DNA of 37,217 bases from Bacteroidota bacterium (GTDB lineage Bacteria > Bacteroidota > Bacteroidia > Cytophagales > Cyclobacteriaceae). The notes under the pieces are model-generated. The model was not told where the DNA came from. It saw nothing but the letters and a program-made list of their open reading frames with translations, and did not search any database. Each line of letters begins with the position of its first letter. The first letter of the stretch is position 1. Shown here one piece after another: positions 8,901-19,579 of the stretch. The stretch lies in NCBI GenBank assembly GCA_022571715.1, contig JACZXH010000001.1, positions 68,116 to 105,332 of the forward strand, read 5' to 3'. Both the position numbers and the translations under genes were made by a program.

Positions 8901-10823
8901 ATGAATCTTGATGCTAAAATACCTGAAGGCCCATTGGTCGAAAAATGGACGAGGCATAAGTTCAATATCAAGCTGGTAAATCCGGCAAATAAAAGAAAAT
9001 ATGATATCATCGTAATCGGTACCGGTCTTGCCGGAGCATCTGCAGCGGCATCACTGGCCGAACTGGGGTATAATATCAAATCATTCTGCTTTCAGGACAG
9101 CCCGAGAAGGGCTCATAGCATTGCTGCCCAAGGAGGAATCAATGCGTCAAAAAATTACCAGAATGACGGTGACAGCGATTACAGATTGTTCTACGACACT
9201 ATCAAGGGTGGTGACTATCGTTCGCGAGAAGCCAATGTGTACCGGCTGGCAGAAGTCAGCAGCAGTATTATTGACCAATGCGTCGCCCAGGGGGTACCTT
9301 TTGCAAGGGAATATGGCGGTCTTCTTGATAACAGGTCGTTTGGAGGCGCACAGGTATCAAGAACATTTTATGCCCGCGGACAAACTGGTCAGCAGCTTCT
9401 ACTGGGAGCCTATAGTGCTATAAGCCGCCAGATTGCTAACAGCAAGGTGCAGATATTTCCCCGCACCGAAATGCTGGATCTGGTTCTGGTTGATGGCCAG
9501 GCCAGGGGAGTTGTTGTACGTGATCTGGTTACAGGCAAAATTGAATCTCACAGCTCCCATGCCGTAATACTGTCAACAGGTGGTTATGGAAATGTGTTTT
9601 ACCTTTCTACCAATGCGATGGCTTCAAATGCCACAGCCGCCTGGAGGGCACATAAGCGAGGTGCGTTATTTGCAAATCCCTGTTTTACACAAATTCACCC
9701 AACCTGTATCCCGGTTTCTGGCGAACACCAGTCAAAACTTACCTTGATGTCCGAATCACTCCGCAATGATGGACGAATATGGGTACCGAAAAAAGGAATT
9801 AGGGGTTTGACTGCAAAAGATGCATTACGCATTCCGGAAGAAGAAAGAGACTATTTTCTGGAAAGACGGTATCCGGCATTCGGAAATCTTGTGCCGCGAG
9901 ATGTGGCTTCGAGAAATGCCAAAATGGTGTGTGACGAAGGCCGTGGCGTAGGAGCAACCGGGCTTGCCGTATTCCTCGATTTTGCGGATACCATTCAACG
10001 TGATGGCCGTGACGTGATTGAACAGAAATATGGTAACCTGTTTGATATGTACAAACAGATCACTGCAGATGACCCTTATAATGTTCCGATGATGATTTAT
10101 CCGGCGGTGCATTACACAATGGGTGGACTTTGGGTGGACTACAACCTTATGACCAACATCCACGGGTTATATGCACTCGGAGAATGCAATTTTTCCGATC
10201 ATGGAGCAAACAGGCTGGGTGCCAGCGCACTTATGCAGGGTCTTGCCGATGGTTATTTCGTGATTCCATATACCATTGGCGATTATCTTGCAAACATGCC
10301 TTATCGTAAAATTTCGGTTGATCATGAAGCTTTTCAATTAGCAGAAAAGCATGTGAAAGACCGGATAGAAAACCTGTTGAATATTAATGGTAACAGAACT
10401 GTGGATGATTTTCACAAGGAACTAGGTAAGATCATGTGGGATTACTGCGGTATGTCCCGAAATGAGGAAGGTCTTAAGCACGCCAAACAGGAAGTCATTA
10501 AGCTGAGAGATGAATTCTGGAAGGACCTGAAAGTAATAGGCACCCATGAGGAACTGAATATGAGCCTGGAGAAGGCTAACCGGGTGGCAGACTTCTTCGA
10601 ACTGGGCGAACTGATGATCGATGACGCCCTGCAGAGAAGCGAGTCATGCGGCGGCCACTTCAGGGAAGAATCGCAAACCGAAGAGGGTGAAGCGCTGCGT
10701 ATTGACGATGAGTTTTCGTTTGTGGCGGCATGGAAATTTACCGGCAAAGATCAGCCGGAAGAACTTATAAAGGAAGAGCTGATTTTTGAGAACGTGAAAT
10801 TAACCCAGCGATCATACAAATAA
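8901..10823 (+). CDS. sdhA: Succinate dehydrogenase / fumarate reductase flavoprotein subunit
   Basis: 640 residues, typical of type B SdhA. A Rossmann FAD motif ([20 protein letters not shown], residues 34-53) is followed by [11 protein letters not shown] with the histidine (His72) that carries covalent FAD. Active-site segments are [20 protein letters not shown] and [10 protein letters not shown]; the C-terminal region has SCGGHFREE. The enzyme oxidises succinate to fumarate in the TCA cycle at the cytoplasmic face of the inner membrane. It sits between sdhC (10-base gap) and sdhB (58-base gap). Confidence 0.97.
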   Translation: MNLDAKIPEGPLVEKWTRHKFNIKLVNPANKRKYDIIVIGTGLAGASAAASLAELGYNIKSFCFQDSPRRAHSIAAQGGINASKNYQNDGDSDYRLFYDTIKGGDYRSREANVYRLAEVSSSIIDQCVAQGVPFAREYGGLLDNRSFGGAQVSRTFYARGQTGQQLLLGAYSAISRQIANSKVQIFPRTEMLDLVLVDGQARGVVVRDLVTGKIESHSSHAVILSTGGYGNVFYLSTNAMASNATAAWRAHKRGALFANPCFTQIHPTCIPVSGEHQSKLTLMSESLRNDGRIWVPKKGIRGLTAKDALRIPEEERDYFLERRYPAFGNLVPRDVASRNAKMVCDEGRGVGATGLAVFLDFADTIQRDGRDVIEQKYGNLFDMYKQITADDPYNVPMMIYPAVHYTMGGLWVDYNLMTNIHGLYALGECNFSDHGANRLGASALMQGLADGYFVIPYTIGDYLANMPYRKISVDHEAFQLAEKHVKDRIENLLNINGNRTVDDFHKELGKIMWDYCGMSRNEEGLKHAKQEVIKLRDEFWKDLKVIGTHEELNMSLEKANRVADFFELGELMIDDALQRSESCGGHFREESQTEEGEALRIDDEFSFVAAWKFTGKDQPEELIKEELIFENVKLTQRSYK

Positions 10824-10881
10824 CATTTCATATGGGTAATTATCAGATTTTTAAATTGATTAATGAATAACACCTAGCAGT

Positions 10882-11643
10882 ATGTATTTTAAATTAAAAA
10901 TATGGCGTCAGAAAAGTCCGGAAGATAAAGGCGGGTTTCAATTCTACGAACTCGACGATGTTTCTCCTGATATGTCCTTTCTTGAGATGATAGATGTATT
11001 AAACGAATCACTCGAAATAAAGGGCGTTGAGCCGGTACATTTTGACCACGATTGCAGGGAAGGAATCTGCGGAACCTGCAGTATGTTTATCAATGGACGG
11101 CCGCACGGACCACAACGGGGCGTGACTACATGCCAGTTGCATATGCGTAGCTTTAATGACGGAGACACGATCACGATCGAACCCTGGCGTGCCAGGTCTT
11201 TTCCTGTTATTAAAGACCTTGTAGTTGACAGAAGCGCCTTTGACAGGATCATCCAGGCTGGAGGGTTCGTGTCAGTAAGTACAGGAGGCGTGCCGGATGC
11301 CAACGAAATACCCATATCCACAAACATTGCCAATGAAGCAATGGACGCCGCATCGTGTATAGGTTGTGGCGCGTGTGTGGCTGCCTGCAAAAATGCATCA
11401 GCCATGTTGTTTGTAGCTGCAAAAATTTCACAGCTCGCCCTTCTGCCACAGGGTAAGATTGAAGCAGCGTCAAGGGCTGAAAATATGGTGGTACAAATGG
11501 ATAGTGAAGGATTCGGAACCTGCACAAATACGGAAGCGTGTGTAGCGGAATGCCCAAAAGAAATTGGTTTAGTGCATATAGCCAGAATGAACAGGGAATA
11601 CTTTTTCGCCAAGCAAAGTTCCGAAAACATTTCTTTAAGATAA
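10882..11643 (+). CDS. sdhB: Succinate dehydrogenase iron-sulfur subunit
   Basis: 253 residues. The N-terminal ferredoxin domain shows the [2Fe-2S] ligands Cys58, Cys63, Cys66 and Cys84 ([11 protein letters not shown], then TTCQLH). The C-terminal domain has [11 protein letters not shown] (Cys159, 162, 165, 169) and Cys214, Cys220 and Cys224 ([11 protein letters not shown]), enough for the [3Fe-4S] and [4Fe-4S] clusters. The subunit links the SdhA flavin to the SdhC haems. It is the last gene of the operon; a 283-base gap follows. Confidence 0.97.
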   Translation: MYFKLKIWRQKSPEDKGGFQFYELDDVSPDMSFLEMIDVLNESLEIKGVEPVHFDHDCREGICGTCSMFINGRPHGPQRGVTTCQLHMRSFNDGDTITIEPWRARSFPVIKDLVVDRSAFDRIIQAGGFVSVSTGGVPDANEIPISTNIANEAMDAASCIGCGACVAACKNASAMLFVAAKISQLALLPQGKIEAASRAENMVVQMDSEGFGTCTNTEACVAECPKEIGLVHIARMNREYFFAKQSSENISLR

Positions 11644-11926
11644 TAAGTACACGAAGGGTATCAGGATATAAACAGAAAACTGCAACCATCGTACTTGTAG
11701 ATAATGGAAATACGTTCATCCAGATACTTATAGATCTTGATATTCAAGATTGGCCGGTGAAGCCGTATATTTACATGACAACTTATAATCATCAGCCATA
11801 AACGCAGCCAACCTATACGATAGTTAATTATACTGTTTCCTTCGCAAAGAAATACCCTCCTTTTTTGTTGCCAGTTACAATTCATCTATCTTTAAAAAAG
11901 TCACATCCTTATAAAAAAACCGGAAT
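11644..11926. other. Intergenic region after sdhB with a small hairpin
   Basis: No gene is seen; the open frames crossing here are shadows. A perfect 7-base inverted repeat ATCTTGA-tat-TCAAGAT lies at 11734-11750. It is not followed by a T run, so it is not a standard intrinsic terminator. The right end carries the promoter of the next gene. Confidence 0.5.
11861..11894 (+). promoter_or_regulatory. Predicted promoter of the methyltransferase-patatin pair
   Basis: TTTTTTG (11861-11867), a 19-base spacer and TATCTTTA (11887-11894) approximate the Bacteroidota promoter, with A in place of the last G. The predicted leader is about 26 bases before the ATG at 11927. Confidence 0.5.
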
Positions 11927-13078
11927 ATGGATAAGAGCAACATATTTGTTACTTCCCACCCGCGTATTGGACCGGTACTTGCCTCAGAAATGTCTGCGCT
12001 TGGATATAAGGTGGAGAAAATAGAAAATATGGGCGTGTATGCCACTGGCTCATTTACGGATGCCATACGAATGAATCTCTATCTGCGCAGCGCCAACCGG
12101 GTGCTCTTCAGGCTCATTCAATTCAATGCCGATAATCCAGAAGATTTATACAAAAATTCAAAAAATTTTGAATGGGAAAACGTTCTGTCACCACAAGGAT
12201 ATTTTTCGGTGCAGTCAAGCGTAAGGAATACAACCATAAAAGACAATCGTTTTGCCAATCTGCGACTCAAAGACGCAATCGTTGACCGGATGAAAGAAAA
12301 AACAGGTGCACGGCCCAACTCAGGTCCATTGTATGACGCGAGCGTGATTTTTCTATATTGGCACGATGATGATGTTATCATTTATTATGATACTTCAGGT
12401 GAAACAATTTCACGTAGAGGGTATCGGAAAAATCCATTCAAAGCTCCAATGAATGAATCGCTTGCGGCTGCCATATTGATTCGCACAGGCTGGGATGGAA
12501 CCGAACCATTTGTAAACCCTATGTGTGGCAGCGGAACGGCAGCTATTGAAGCGGCCATGATCAGCATGAATAAACCTCCGGGTTTGCAACGTGAAAATTT
12601 TAGCTTCATGCATCACCGCCAATTCAACTCAAGAATCTATCGGATGCTGAGAAACCAGGCCATCGTAAACACGTATTCAAAGCCAAAAGCAAAAATCATA
12701 GCATCTGACATCAATCCATTAGCAATAAAAGCAGCTAAAGAAAATGCAAAAGCAGCCGGTGTGGCCAGGCACATCACATTTAAAGTGTGTGATTTCAGCC
12801 GCACAGAAATACCAGGCCATAAAGGAGTAGTTTTTCTCAATCCGGAGTACGGCAAGAGGCTTGGTGAAGAAGAAAACCTGAAAATTATTTACGCTGCCAT
12901 CGGAGATTTCTTTAAAAAAAGTTGTTCTGGATATAAAGGATATGTTTTTTCAGGTAATCCGGATCTGGCTAAATCGATCGGATTGAAAACTTCAAGGCGT
13001 ACAGAATTTTACAACGGAAAAATTGATTGCCGGTTACTGGAGTTTGATTTATATAAAGGAAGTTTAAGGGAAGCGTAA
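11927..13078 (+). CDS. THUMP-domain SAM-dependent RNA methyltransferase (RlmL/TrmN-like)
   Basis: 383 residues. The N-terminal about 165 residues form the ferredoxin-like plus THUMP RNA-binding region (start ATSHPRIGPVLASEMSALGY-like; YFSVQSSVRNT). The C-terminal Rossmann domain has motif I NPMCGSGTAAIEAA (from Asn197), an acidic motif II IIASDINPLAIKAA and motif IV at 305-308. The family methylates guanine N2 in rRNA or tRNA; relatives include the N-terminal half of E. coli RlmL and TrmN. Motif IV is normally NPPYG but reads N-P-E-Y-G here, with glutamate in place of the second proline. The patatin gene begins 12 bases after the stop codon. The RNA target cannot be read from sequence. Confidence 0.9.
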   Translation: MDKSNIFVTSHPRIGPVLASEMSALGYKVEKIENMGVYATGSFTDAIRMNLYLRSANRVLFRLIQFNADNPEDLYKNSKNFEWENVLSPQGYFSVQSSVRNTTIKDNRFANLRLKDAIVDRMKEKTGARPNSGPLYDASVIFLYWHDDDVIIYYDTSGETISRRGYRKNPFKAPMNESLAAAILIRTGWDGTEPFVNPMCGSGTAAIEAAMISMNKPPGLQRENFSFMHHRQFNSRIYRMLRNQAIVNTYSKPKAKIIASDINPLAIKAAKENAKAAGVARHITFKVCDFSRTEIPGHKGVVFLNPEYGKRLGEEENLKIIYAAIGDFFKKSCSGYKGYVFSGNPDLAKSIGLKTSRRTEFYNGKIDCRLLEFDLYKGSLREA

Positions 13079-13090
13079 AAACGTTTTACA

Positions 13091-15349
13091 ATGGCACAAA
13101 AAAAAGAAAATAAAAATGTTTTTGCATCTTTTTACTACTCCTTCCCTGTCCAGTTATTAATCAATCATCTCAAACGTAACCACTTGCTTTTATTTTGCTG
13201 GTTTATATTATTTCTGGTTGTGACTGAAAATATTGGCCGCTACTTGGGTATCCCTTTTTTGTATCTTGATCCGGAATACCTTGATAACGTATCATTCACC
13301 AGCTTTTTTATCATGGGCTTCGTAATCGCAGGCTTTAGCATTGCCTTTCATATCACGGCTTATATCATTGACGGCCACAGGTTTACATTCCTAGGGGCTT
13401 TACCTAAACCATTTTCGCGATTCAGCCTTAATAACTCGTTAATTCCGTTCGTCTTTTTTGTAGTATATATCATACAAATTATAAAATTTCAGAAATTTAA
13501 CGAGTTCGCATCATCTGTTCAGATCATAAAATACCTGGCAGGCCTGCTTTCTGGATATGTGGCAATGACATTGGCGATGTTTATGTATTTCCGGCTTACC
13601 AACAAGGATATATTCAAATTTGTTGCTGATAGCTTTAATGAAAAACTGAAACAGAAGTTACGGGTAACCAGGGCCACGGTAATGGAAAAAATGCAGGTTG
13701 CCAAAAAGCGCGAAATCAGAGTAGATAATTACCTCGACCTGAATCTGAAATTTAATTCCGTTCCATCCGAAACGATATACCGAACAGATTTCATTACAAA
13801 GGTTTTTGATCAAAACCATCTGAATCTTGTCATATTTGAATTTGTTGTGTTTCTGCTACTGCTGTTTTTGGGTATTTTCAGGGACATTAAATATTTCCAG
13901 CTTCCGGCAGCAGCAACCACCGTATTATTTTTCACCATCATTGTGATGTTTATAGGCGCTTTTGCCTACTGGTTTCGGAACTGGGCTGTTAGTATAGCGC
14001 TTATCATTTTAATAACCGTAAATTTTCTTATGAAACAGGAATTGTTTTCAGGAAGATTTGAAGCATTCGGGCTCGATTATAATGAAACGCCGGCCGTTTA
14101 CAACCACCAGACTATCCGGGAGCAAAACCGGAAAGAATTACGCGAAAATGACCTTAAAAACACCACGGTTATCCTTGAAAACTGGAAATCCAAATTTAAC
14201 GGCAATGAAAAACCTCGGGCAGTATTTCTTTGCGTAAGCGGAGGAGGCCAGCGGGCTTCACTTTGGACCCTCATGGTATTGCAAAAAGCAGATAGTGCTA
14301 CCGACGATAATTTATTTAAACATTCCATTCTCATTACCGGTGCGTCAGGTGGGATTGTAGGGGCATCGTATTACCGCGAACTGAAACTCAGGAAATTTGC
14401 GGGAGAGGATATTGATCCCGGCAATCCTGTATATCTCGAAAACATTTCAAAGGATAATCTGAATCCTGTCATATTCAGCTTTCTTGTCAACGATCTGTTC
14501 GTAAAGTTTCAGCACTTTGAATACAACGGATATAAATACTCCAAAGACCGCGGTTATTCATTTGAAGAGCAAATCAATAAAAATACAGAATCCATATTGG
14601 ACAAACCGCTTTCCGACTACCGTGTCCCGGAAAAAAACGCGGTCATACCATTACTGATCATGGGGCCTACCATCATCAACGACGGTCGGAAACTGTTTAT
14701 CTCACCCCAAAATGTATCATACATGAATATCATGGGAAATGGAGCGATTTCGGTTACCCCGGAAGGCATCGATTTTCTTAGATTTTATAAAAAGCAGGGC
14801 AGTGAACAGTTGCGATATCTGAGTGCACTGCGTATGAATGCCACATTTCCATACATAACACCCAATATTACACTGCCAAGCAATCCGCCTATGGAAATTA
14901 TGGATGCCGGAATTTCGGATAATTTTGGCATATCAGATGCACTTCGGTTCATTTTTGCTTTTAAAGACTGGCTGGAGCAAAACACCTCCGGCATTATTAT
15001 CCTCTCAATCCGTGATTCCAATAAAAACAAACCTATTGCCCTTCGCAGTTCGAAATCGCTTATTGAAAAATTCTCTAATCCCATCAGCAGCATATACATA
15101 AATTTTGAAAACCTGCAGGAAATAAACAATAATGATAAAATCATCTTTGCTCATAACTGGTATAATGGTGAAATCACACGGATCGATCTTCAGTACATAC
15201 CCCAAAGCCTCACCAGTGACCCGAAGGATATCGATCGTGCCTCGCTGAGCTGGCGGCTGACAACACGTGAAAAAAAGGATATACGCAGCAGCATTTATTT
15301 AAATGTAAACCAGAAAGAGTTAAAACGGTTGAATGACCTATTGAATTAA
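13091..15349 (+). CDS. Membrane-anchored patatin-like phospholipase
   Basis: 752 residues. The first about 350 residues carry five or six hydrophobic helices (around 30-50, 70-95, 115-135, 150-170, 250-270, 275-315), interrupted by a basic cytoplasmic stretch. The patatin domain follows: oxyanion loop VSGGGQRASLW (about 380), nucleophile elbow GASGG with Ser419, and the catalytic aspartate Asp605 in MDAGISDN. Patatins use a Ser-Asp dyad to cleave acyl groups from phospholipids. The Asp motif is D-A-G rather than the common D-G-G/A, but the aspartate is present. Fusion to a polytopic membrane region suggests action on inner-membrane lipids. It is probably co-transcribed with the methyltransferase; no functional link between the two is evident. 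Confidence 0.88.
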   Translation: MAQKKENKNVFASFYYSFPVQLLINHLKRNHLLLFCWFILFLVVTENIGRYLGIPFLYLDPEYLDNVSFTSFFIMGFVIAGFSIAFHITAYIIDGHRFTFLGALPKPFSRFSLNNSLIPFVFFVVYIIQIIKFQKFNEFASSVQIIKYLAGLLSGYVAMTLAMFMYFRLTNKDIFKFVADSFNEKLKQKLRVTRATVMEKMQVAKKREIRVDNYLDLNLKFNSVPSETIYRTDFITKVFDQNHLNLVIFEFVVFLLLLFLGIFRDIKYFQLPAAATTVLFFTIIVMFIGAFAYWFRNWAVSIALIILITVNFLMKQELFSGRFEAFGLDYNETPAVYNHQTIREQNRKELRENDLKNTTVILENWKSKFNGNEKPRAVFLCVSGGGQRASLWTLMVLQKADSATDDNLFKHSILITGASGGIVGASYYRELKLRKFAGEDIDPGNPVYLENISKDNLNPVIFSFLVNDLFVKFQHFEYNGYKYSKDRGYSFEEQINKNTESILDKPLSDYRVPEKNAVIPLLIMGPTIINDGRKLFISPQNVSYMNIMGNGAISVTPEGIDFLRFYKKQGSEQLRYLSALRMNATFPYITPNITLPSNPPMEIMDAGISDNFGISDALRFIFAFKDWLEQNTSGIIILSIRDSNKNKPIALRSSKSLIEKFSNPISSIYINFENLQEINNNDKIIFAHNWYNGEITRIDLQYIPQSLTSDPKDIDRASLSWRLTTREKKDIRSSIYLNVNQKELKRLNDLLN

Positions 15350-15411
15350 ATGGAACCGGGAAAGCAAACCCCTGATCCGGAATTACTGCTATGTTTATAA
15401 CAAAGGTTTCG

Positions 15412-15419
15412 TAATTTTG
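15412..15419 (+). promoter_or_regulatory. Predicted -7 element of icmF
   Basis: TAATTTTG fits TAnnTTTG exactly and is placed so that the leader to the ATG at 15451 would be about 25 bases. The -33 region has only a weak GTTTA. Confidence 0.5.
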
Positions 15420-15450
15420 AGCGCCGGACCATACATTTATAAAACCGTAT

Positions 15451-18400
15451 ATGCCAGATACAGTTACACCCTATAAACCAAAGCATAAAATACGCATTGT
15501 AACTGCTGCCAGCCTGTTCGACGGCCACGATGTAGCCATCAATATCATGCGCAGGATCATTCAATCTACGGGTGTGGAAGTGATTCACCTCGGGCACGAT
15601 CGGAGTGTGGAAGATGTAGTGAACTGTGCCATACAGGAAGATGCCAACGCCATTGCTCTAACCTCCTATCAGGGTGGCCATAATGAGTATTACAGATACA
15701 TGCGTGATCTTCTGAATGAAAAAGGAGCTGAAAATATTAAGATATTCGGAGGTGGTGGCGGAGTGATACTTCCGGATGAAATCAAAGCCCTTCATAAATA
15801 CGGCATCACGCGCATTTATACGCCAGACGACGGCAGGGAATTAGGGTTGCAGGGCATGATCAACGACCTTGTACAAAAGTGCGACTTCCCTATAGGCGAC
15901 AGACTCAATGGTGAAATAACAAAATTAAACCCTGCAGACCACGCCAAACTTGCACGTCTCATTAGTGCCGCCGAAAATTTTCCCGGTCTTTTTAAAAAGC
16001 AACTGAATAAGGTGCACAAAATGGCTGAGAAAATGCACACACCTATACTTGGGGTTACAGGCACAGGGGGGGCAGGGAAATCGTCCCTTGTGGATGAACT
16101 CGTCCGTCGTTTTCTGACTGATTTCCCTGATAAAACAATTGCCATCATTTCGGTTGACCCTTCAAAAAGAAAAACAGGCGGCGCCTTGCTTGGAGACAGG
16201 ATACGGATGAACGCCATAGGAAATCCCAGGGTTTATATGCGGTCACTTGCTACCAGGCAATCAAACCTGGCCTTGTCGGCAAATGTAAACGAAGCGATTC
16301 AAATCCTAAAAGCGGCAGCGTTTGACCTCATTATTATCGAAACTTCTGGCATCGGCCAGTCTGACACAGAAATTATTGATCATTCGGACGTCAGCCTTTA
16401 TGTAATGACACCTGAGTTTGGCGCTGCCATACAGCTTGAAAAAATAGATATGCTGGATTTTGCAGATATCATTGCCGTTAACAAATTTGACAAACGGGGT
16501 GCACAAGATGCCATGCGCGATGTAAAAAAACAATACCAGCGAAATCATCAGTTGTGGGATACAAATATGGAGGAACTTCCTGTTTATGGTACAATCGCCT
16601 CGCAATTCAATGACCCGGGCATGAACAAACTTTATAAGATGCTAATTGATAAGATTGTTGAAAAAACCAGGGCTGATCTTCATTCCGAATTTGAGGTATC
16701 GGATGAAATGTCAAAAAAAATATACGTTATCCCGCCTTCACGCGTACGTTACCTTTCCGAAATTTCCGAAACCATCCGGAATTACGATCAGTGGGTTGAA
16801 GCACAGTGTACCATAGCCCAAAAGCTGTTTGGAATTAACAAAACCATTGAATCACTTAAAGCGTCCCGACTGAAAGATAAAGACCGGTTAATCAAAGAAT
16901 TGGAAAAGCTATATCACTCCGTTTCCATTGATTTTGATCCCAAGAATAAAAAGATAATCGAAAACTGGGATGAAAAGAAAATAAAATATGCCGGTCCCGT
17001 CTTTTCATTTGGGGTCAGGGGGAAGAAAATTTCAATTGAAACCCATGCCGAAACACTTTCACACCTGAAAATACCCAAAATTGCACTCCCGCGCTACGAA
17101 GCGTGGGGCGACATCTTAAGATGGAACCTGCAGGAAAATGTACCCGGAGAATTTCCTTATACATCCGGCTTGTTTCCTTTCAAACGGCAGGGTGAAGATC
17201 CCACGCGCATGTTTGCCGGTGAGGGTGGACCCGAAAGAACCAACCGGCGTTTTCATTATGTGAGCCTTGGAATGCCTGCAAAAAGGTTGTCAACCGCGTT
17301 TGATTCTGTAACCCTTTACGGCAACGATCCCGATTACCGGCCCGATATTTACGGTAAAATTGGCAATGCAGGTGTTTCTATATGTTGCCTCGACGATGCC
17401 AAAAAATTGTACTCGGGATTTCATCTTACAGATCCGAAAACATCCGTAAGCATGACCATCAACGGCCCTGCCCCCATGCTGCTTGGCTTTTATCTCAATG
17501 CAGCTATTGACCAGCAGTGCGAGACTTATATACGTGAAAACGGACTGGAAAAAAAGTTGGAAAATAAACTAAAAGCAAAATACGAAGACCGCGGGCTGAC
17601 CAGGCCGGTATATCATGGCGAATTGCCTGAAGGAAACGATGGCCTGGGCCTTATGCTGCTTGGTATTACCGGCGATCTAATATTGCCTTCCGATGTGTAT
17701 GAAAAAATCAAGCAGGACACCCTGGCCAAGGTACGTGGAACCGTACAGGCAGATATTCTGAAAGAAGATCAGGCACAAAATACCTGTATCTTCTCCACTG
17801 AATTTGCCCTGAAACTGATGGGTGATGTACAGGAGTATTTTATCGATCATAACGTCCGTAATTTCTACAGTGTATCTATTAGTGGATATCATATTGCCGA
17901 AGCCGGCGCCAATCCCATTACCCAGCTTGCCCTTACAATCGCTAACGGATTTACCTATGTGGAGTATTACATGAGCAGAGGCATGGAAATCGATAAGTTC
18001 GGGCCAAATTTATCTTTCTTTTTCTCGAACGGAGTTGATGCAGAATATGCAGTAATCGGCAGGGTAGCCCGCCGCATCTGGGCAAAAGCAATGAAATTGA
18101 AATACGGCGCAGGTGAGCGGGCCCAAATGCTTAAATATCATATTCAGACTTCGGGCAGGTCACTACACGCCCAGGAAATTGATTTTAATGACATTCGCAC
18201 TACATTACAGGCATTGTATGCCATTTACGACAACTGCAACTCCTTGCATACCAACGCCTACGACGAAGCCATTACTACGCCTACTGAAGAATCTGTACGC
18301 AGGGCGATGGCTATTCAACTCATTATCAATAAAGAGCTGGGACTTGCAAAAAATGAAAATCCCAACCAGGGGTCATTCATAATCGAAGAGCTTACTGATC

Positions 18401-18834
18401 TGGTTGAGGAAGCTATAATGGCTGAATTTGACCTGATAACAGAAAGAGGAGGTGTACTGGGTGCAATGGAAACAATGTATCAGCGTAGCAAAATTCAGGA
18501 AGAGAGCCTCTATTATGAAAACCTGAAGCATTCTGGTGAACTCCCGATCATAGGCGTAAATACCTTCCTGAGTTCGGACGGATCACCAACCATCATTCCT
18601 GAAGAGGTGATTAGGGCCACCGAAGAAGAAAAAGAAAACCAGATCAGCATGCTGCAATCCGTTCATGAAAGGAATAAAGAGGCCATTCAGGAGCAACTCC
18701 ATGAAATAAAAGTAACCGCAATTAATAATAAAAATATATTTAAGCAGCTTATGGAAGCAACCAAAGTATGTTCTATCGGGCAGATTACCGCAGCACTTTT
18801 TGAAGTCGGCGGTCAGTACAGAAGAAATATGTAA
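15451..18834 (+). CDS. icmF: Fused isobutyryl-CoA mutase (B12-dependent, with G-protein chaperone domain)
   Basis: 1127 residues in the IcmF order. Domain 1 (about 10-150) binds adenosylcobalamin through [11 protein letters not shown] (His26 is the cobalt ligand). Domain 2 (about 190-430) is the MeaB/MeaI-type GTPase with P-loop GTGGAGKSS near residue 201 and NKFDKRGA (G4-like). Domain 3 (about 550-1100) is the mutase TIM barrel with [20 protein letters not shown] and [16 protein letters not shown]. The segment [14 protein letters not shown], with Phe where methylmalonyl-CoA mutases have Tyr, is the IcmF signature. The enzyme interconverts isobutyryl-CoA and butyryl-CoA, linking valine and fatty acid metabolism; the GTPase domain gates cofactor loading. 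It is a single-gene unit followed by tpx. Confidence 0.95.
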   Translation: MPDTVTPYKPKHKIRIVTAASLFDGHDVAINIMRRIIQSTGVEVIHLGHDRSVEDVVNCAIQEDANAIALTSYQGGHNEYYRYMRDLLNEKGAENIKIFGGGGGVILPDEIKALHKYGITRIYTPDDGRELGLQGMINDLVQKCDFPIGDRLNGEITKLNPADHAKLARLISAAENFPGLFKKQLNKVHKMAEKMHTPILGVTGTGGAGKSSLVDELVRRFLTDFPDKTIAIISVDPSKRKTGGALLGDRIRMNAIGNPRVYMRSLATRQSNLALSANVNEAIQILKAAAFDLIIIETSGIGQSDTEIIDHSDVSLYVMTPEFGAAIQLEKIDMLDFADIIAVNKFDKRGAQDAMRDVKKQYQRNHQLWDTNMEELPVYGTIASQFNDPGMNKLYKMLIDKIVEKTRADLHSEFEVSDEMSKKIYVIPPSRVRYLSEISETIRNYDQWVEAQCTIAQKLFGINKTIESLKASRLKDKDRLIKELEKLYHSVSIDFDPKNKKIIENWDEKKIKYAGPVFSFGVRGKKISIETHAETLSHLKIPKIALPRYEAWGDILRWNLQENVPGEFPYTSGLFPFKRQGEDPTRMFAGEGGPERTNRRFHYVSLGMPAKRLSTAFDSVTLYGNDPDYRPDIYGKIGNAGVSICCLDDAKKLYSGFHLTDPKTSVSMTINGPAPMLLGFYLNAAIDQQCETYIRENGLEKKLENKLKAKYEDRGLTRPVYHGELPEGNDGLGLMLLGITGDLILPSDVYEKIKQDTLAKVRGTVQADILKEDQAQNTCIFSTEFALKLMGDVQEYFIDHNVRNFYSVSISGYHIAEAGANPITQLALTIANGFTYVEYYMSRGMEIDKFGPNLSFFFSNGVDAEYAVIGRVARRIWAKAMKLKYGAGERAQMLKYHIQTSGRSLHAQEIDFNDIRTTLQALYAIYDNCNSLHTNAYDEAITTPTEESVRRAMAIQLIINKELGLAKNENPNQGSFIIEELTDLVEEAIMAEFDLITERGGVLGAMETMYQRSKIQEESLYYENLKHSGELPIIGVNTFLSSDGSPTIIPEEVIRATEEEKENQISMLQSVHERNKEAIQEQLHEIKVTAINNKNIFKQLMEATKVCSIGQITAALFEVGGQYRRNM

Positions 18835-18882
18835 TAATTTACGAACTGATAAATATTTAATTTAATTCTAACCTAATAATCT

Positions 18883-19380
18883 ATGGCAACTATCACACTT
18901 AAAGGAAACGAAATTCATACGCTTGGAAATTTACCCGAGCAGGGCAGCCTTGCACCCGGGTTTACATTAACAACTCAGGATCTTGATTCTACTGCATTAA
19001 GTGATTTTAAAGGAAAAAAAGTGATCCTGAATATTTTTCCGAGTCTCGATACCGGTACCTGCGCTGCATCCGTGAGAGCATTCAACAAAGAAGCAGCCTC
19101 ACTGGAAAATACGGTGGTCCTGTGCATCTCCAAAGATCTCCCGTTTGCACATAAACGTTTTTGCGAAGCTGAAGGTATCAAAAATGTAGTTATGCTGTCG
19201 GATTATAAAAACCAAAATTTCAGCGATGCATGGCAGACTCGTATTACAGATGGCCCGCTTGAAGGACTCCAGTCACGCTGTGTAGTAGTCATTGATGAGA
19301 ACGGGTACGTAAAATATACCGAACAAGTTCCTGAAATAACACAGGAACCCGATTATCAGGCAGCTCTTGCTGTGGTTTAA
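18883..19380 (+). CDS. tpx: Thiol peroxidase (Tpx, atypical 2-Cys peroxiredoxin)
   Basis: 165 residues, the normal Tpx length. The peroxidatic cysteine is Cys60 in DTGTCAASVRAFN and the resolving cysteine is Cys94 in FCEAEGIKNV; a third, non-essential cysteine (Cys81, VVLCISKDLPFA) occupies the same place as in E. coli Tpx. The enzyme reduces hydrogen and alkyl peroxides in the cytoplasm or periplasm using thioredoxin; no signal peptide is seen. The gene lies 48 bases after icmF and may have its own promoter in the AT-rich gap. Confidence 0.97.
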   Translation: MATITLKGNEIHTLGNLPEQGSLAPGFTLTTQDLDSTALSDFKGKKVILNIFPSLDTGTCAASVRAFNKEAASLENTVVLCISKDLPFAHKRFCEAEGIKNVVMLSDYKNQNFSDAWQTRITDGPLEGLQSRCVVVIDENGYVKYTEQVPEITQEPDYQAALAVV

Positions 19381-19496
19381 CATACATGAAAAGCGATTAC
19401 AAATACCAAAGCATGTAAATGCATTTTCACGTTCAAATGTTAAATTGTACTGATAAAGTTGAGTTATGTCTGAGTAGGACTGAATAACAGCTTTAC

Positions 19497-19529
19497 GTTG
19501 TTGAATTGAATCTGGAAGTTGTTGAATTG
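19497..19529 (+). repeat. Two direct copies of a 12-base unit
   Basis: GTTGTTGAATTG occurs at 19497-19508 and 19518-19529, a 21-base period, in the 199-base gap between convergent tpx and the porin gene. No other feature is seen in this gap. Confidence 0.7.
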
Positions 19530-19579
19530 GGACCTATCAAAAAGTTCAAGATACCTTGATATGGTTGTTTCCTCCGTAT

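Noticed and set aside
10944-11630. Long open frame of 228 codons antisense to sdhB
   Set aside because: It mirrors the codon pattern of sdhB, shows no domain or signal, and sdhB has complete iron-sulfur motifs. Treated as a shadow.
11538-11801. Open frame crossing the end of sdhB into the gap
   Set aside because: Out of frame with sdhB and low-complexity in the non-overlapping part; no recognisable protein features.
19497-19529. CRISPR array
   Set aside because: Only two 12-base units with a 9-base spacer, and no cas genes.
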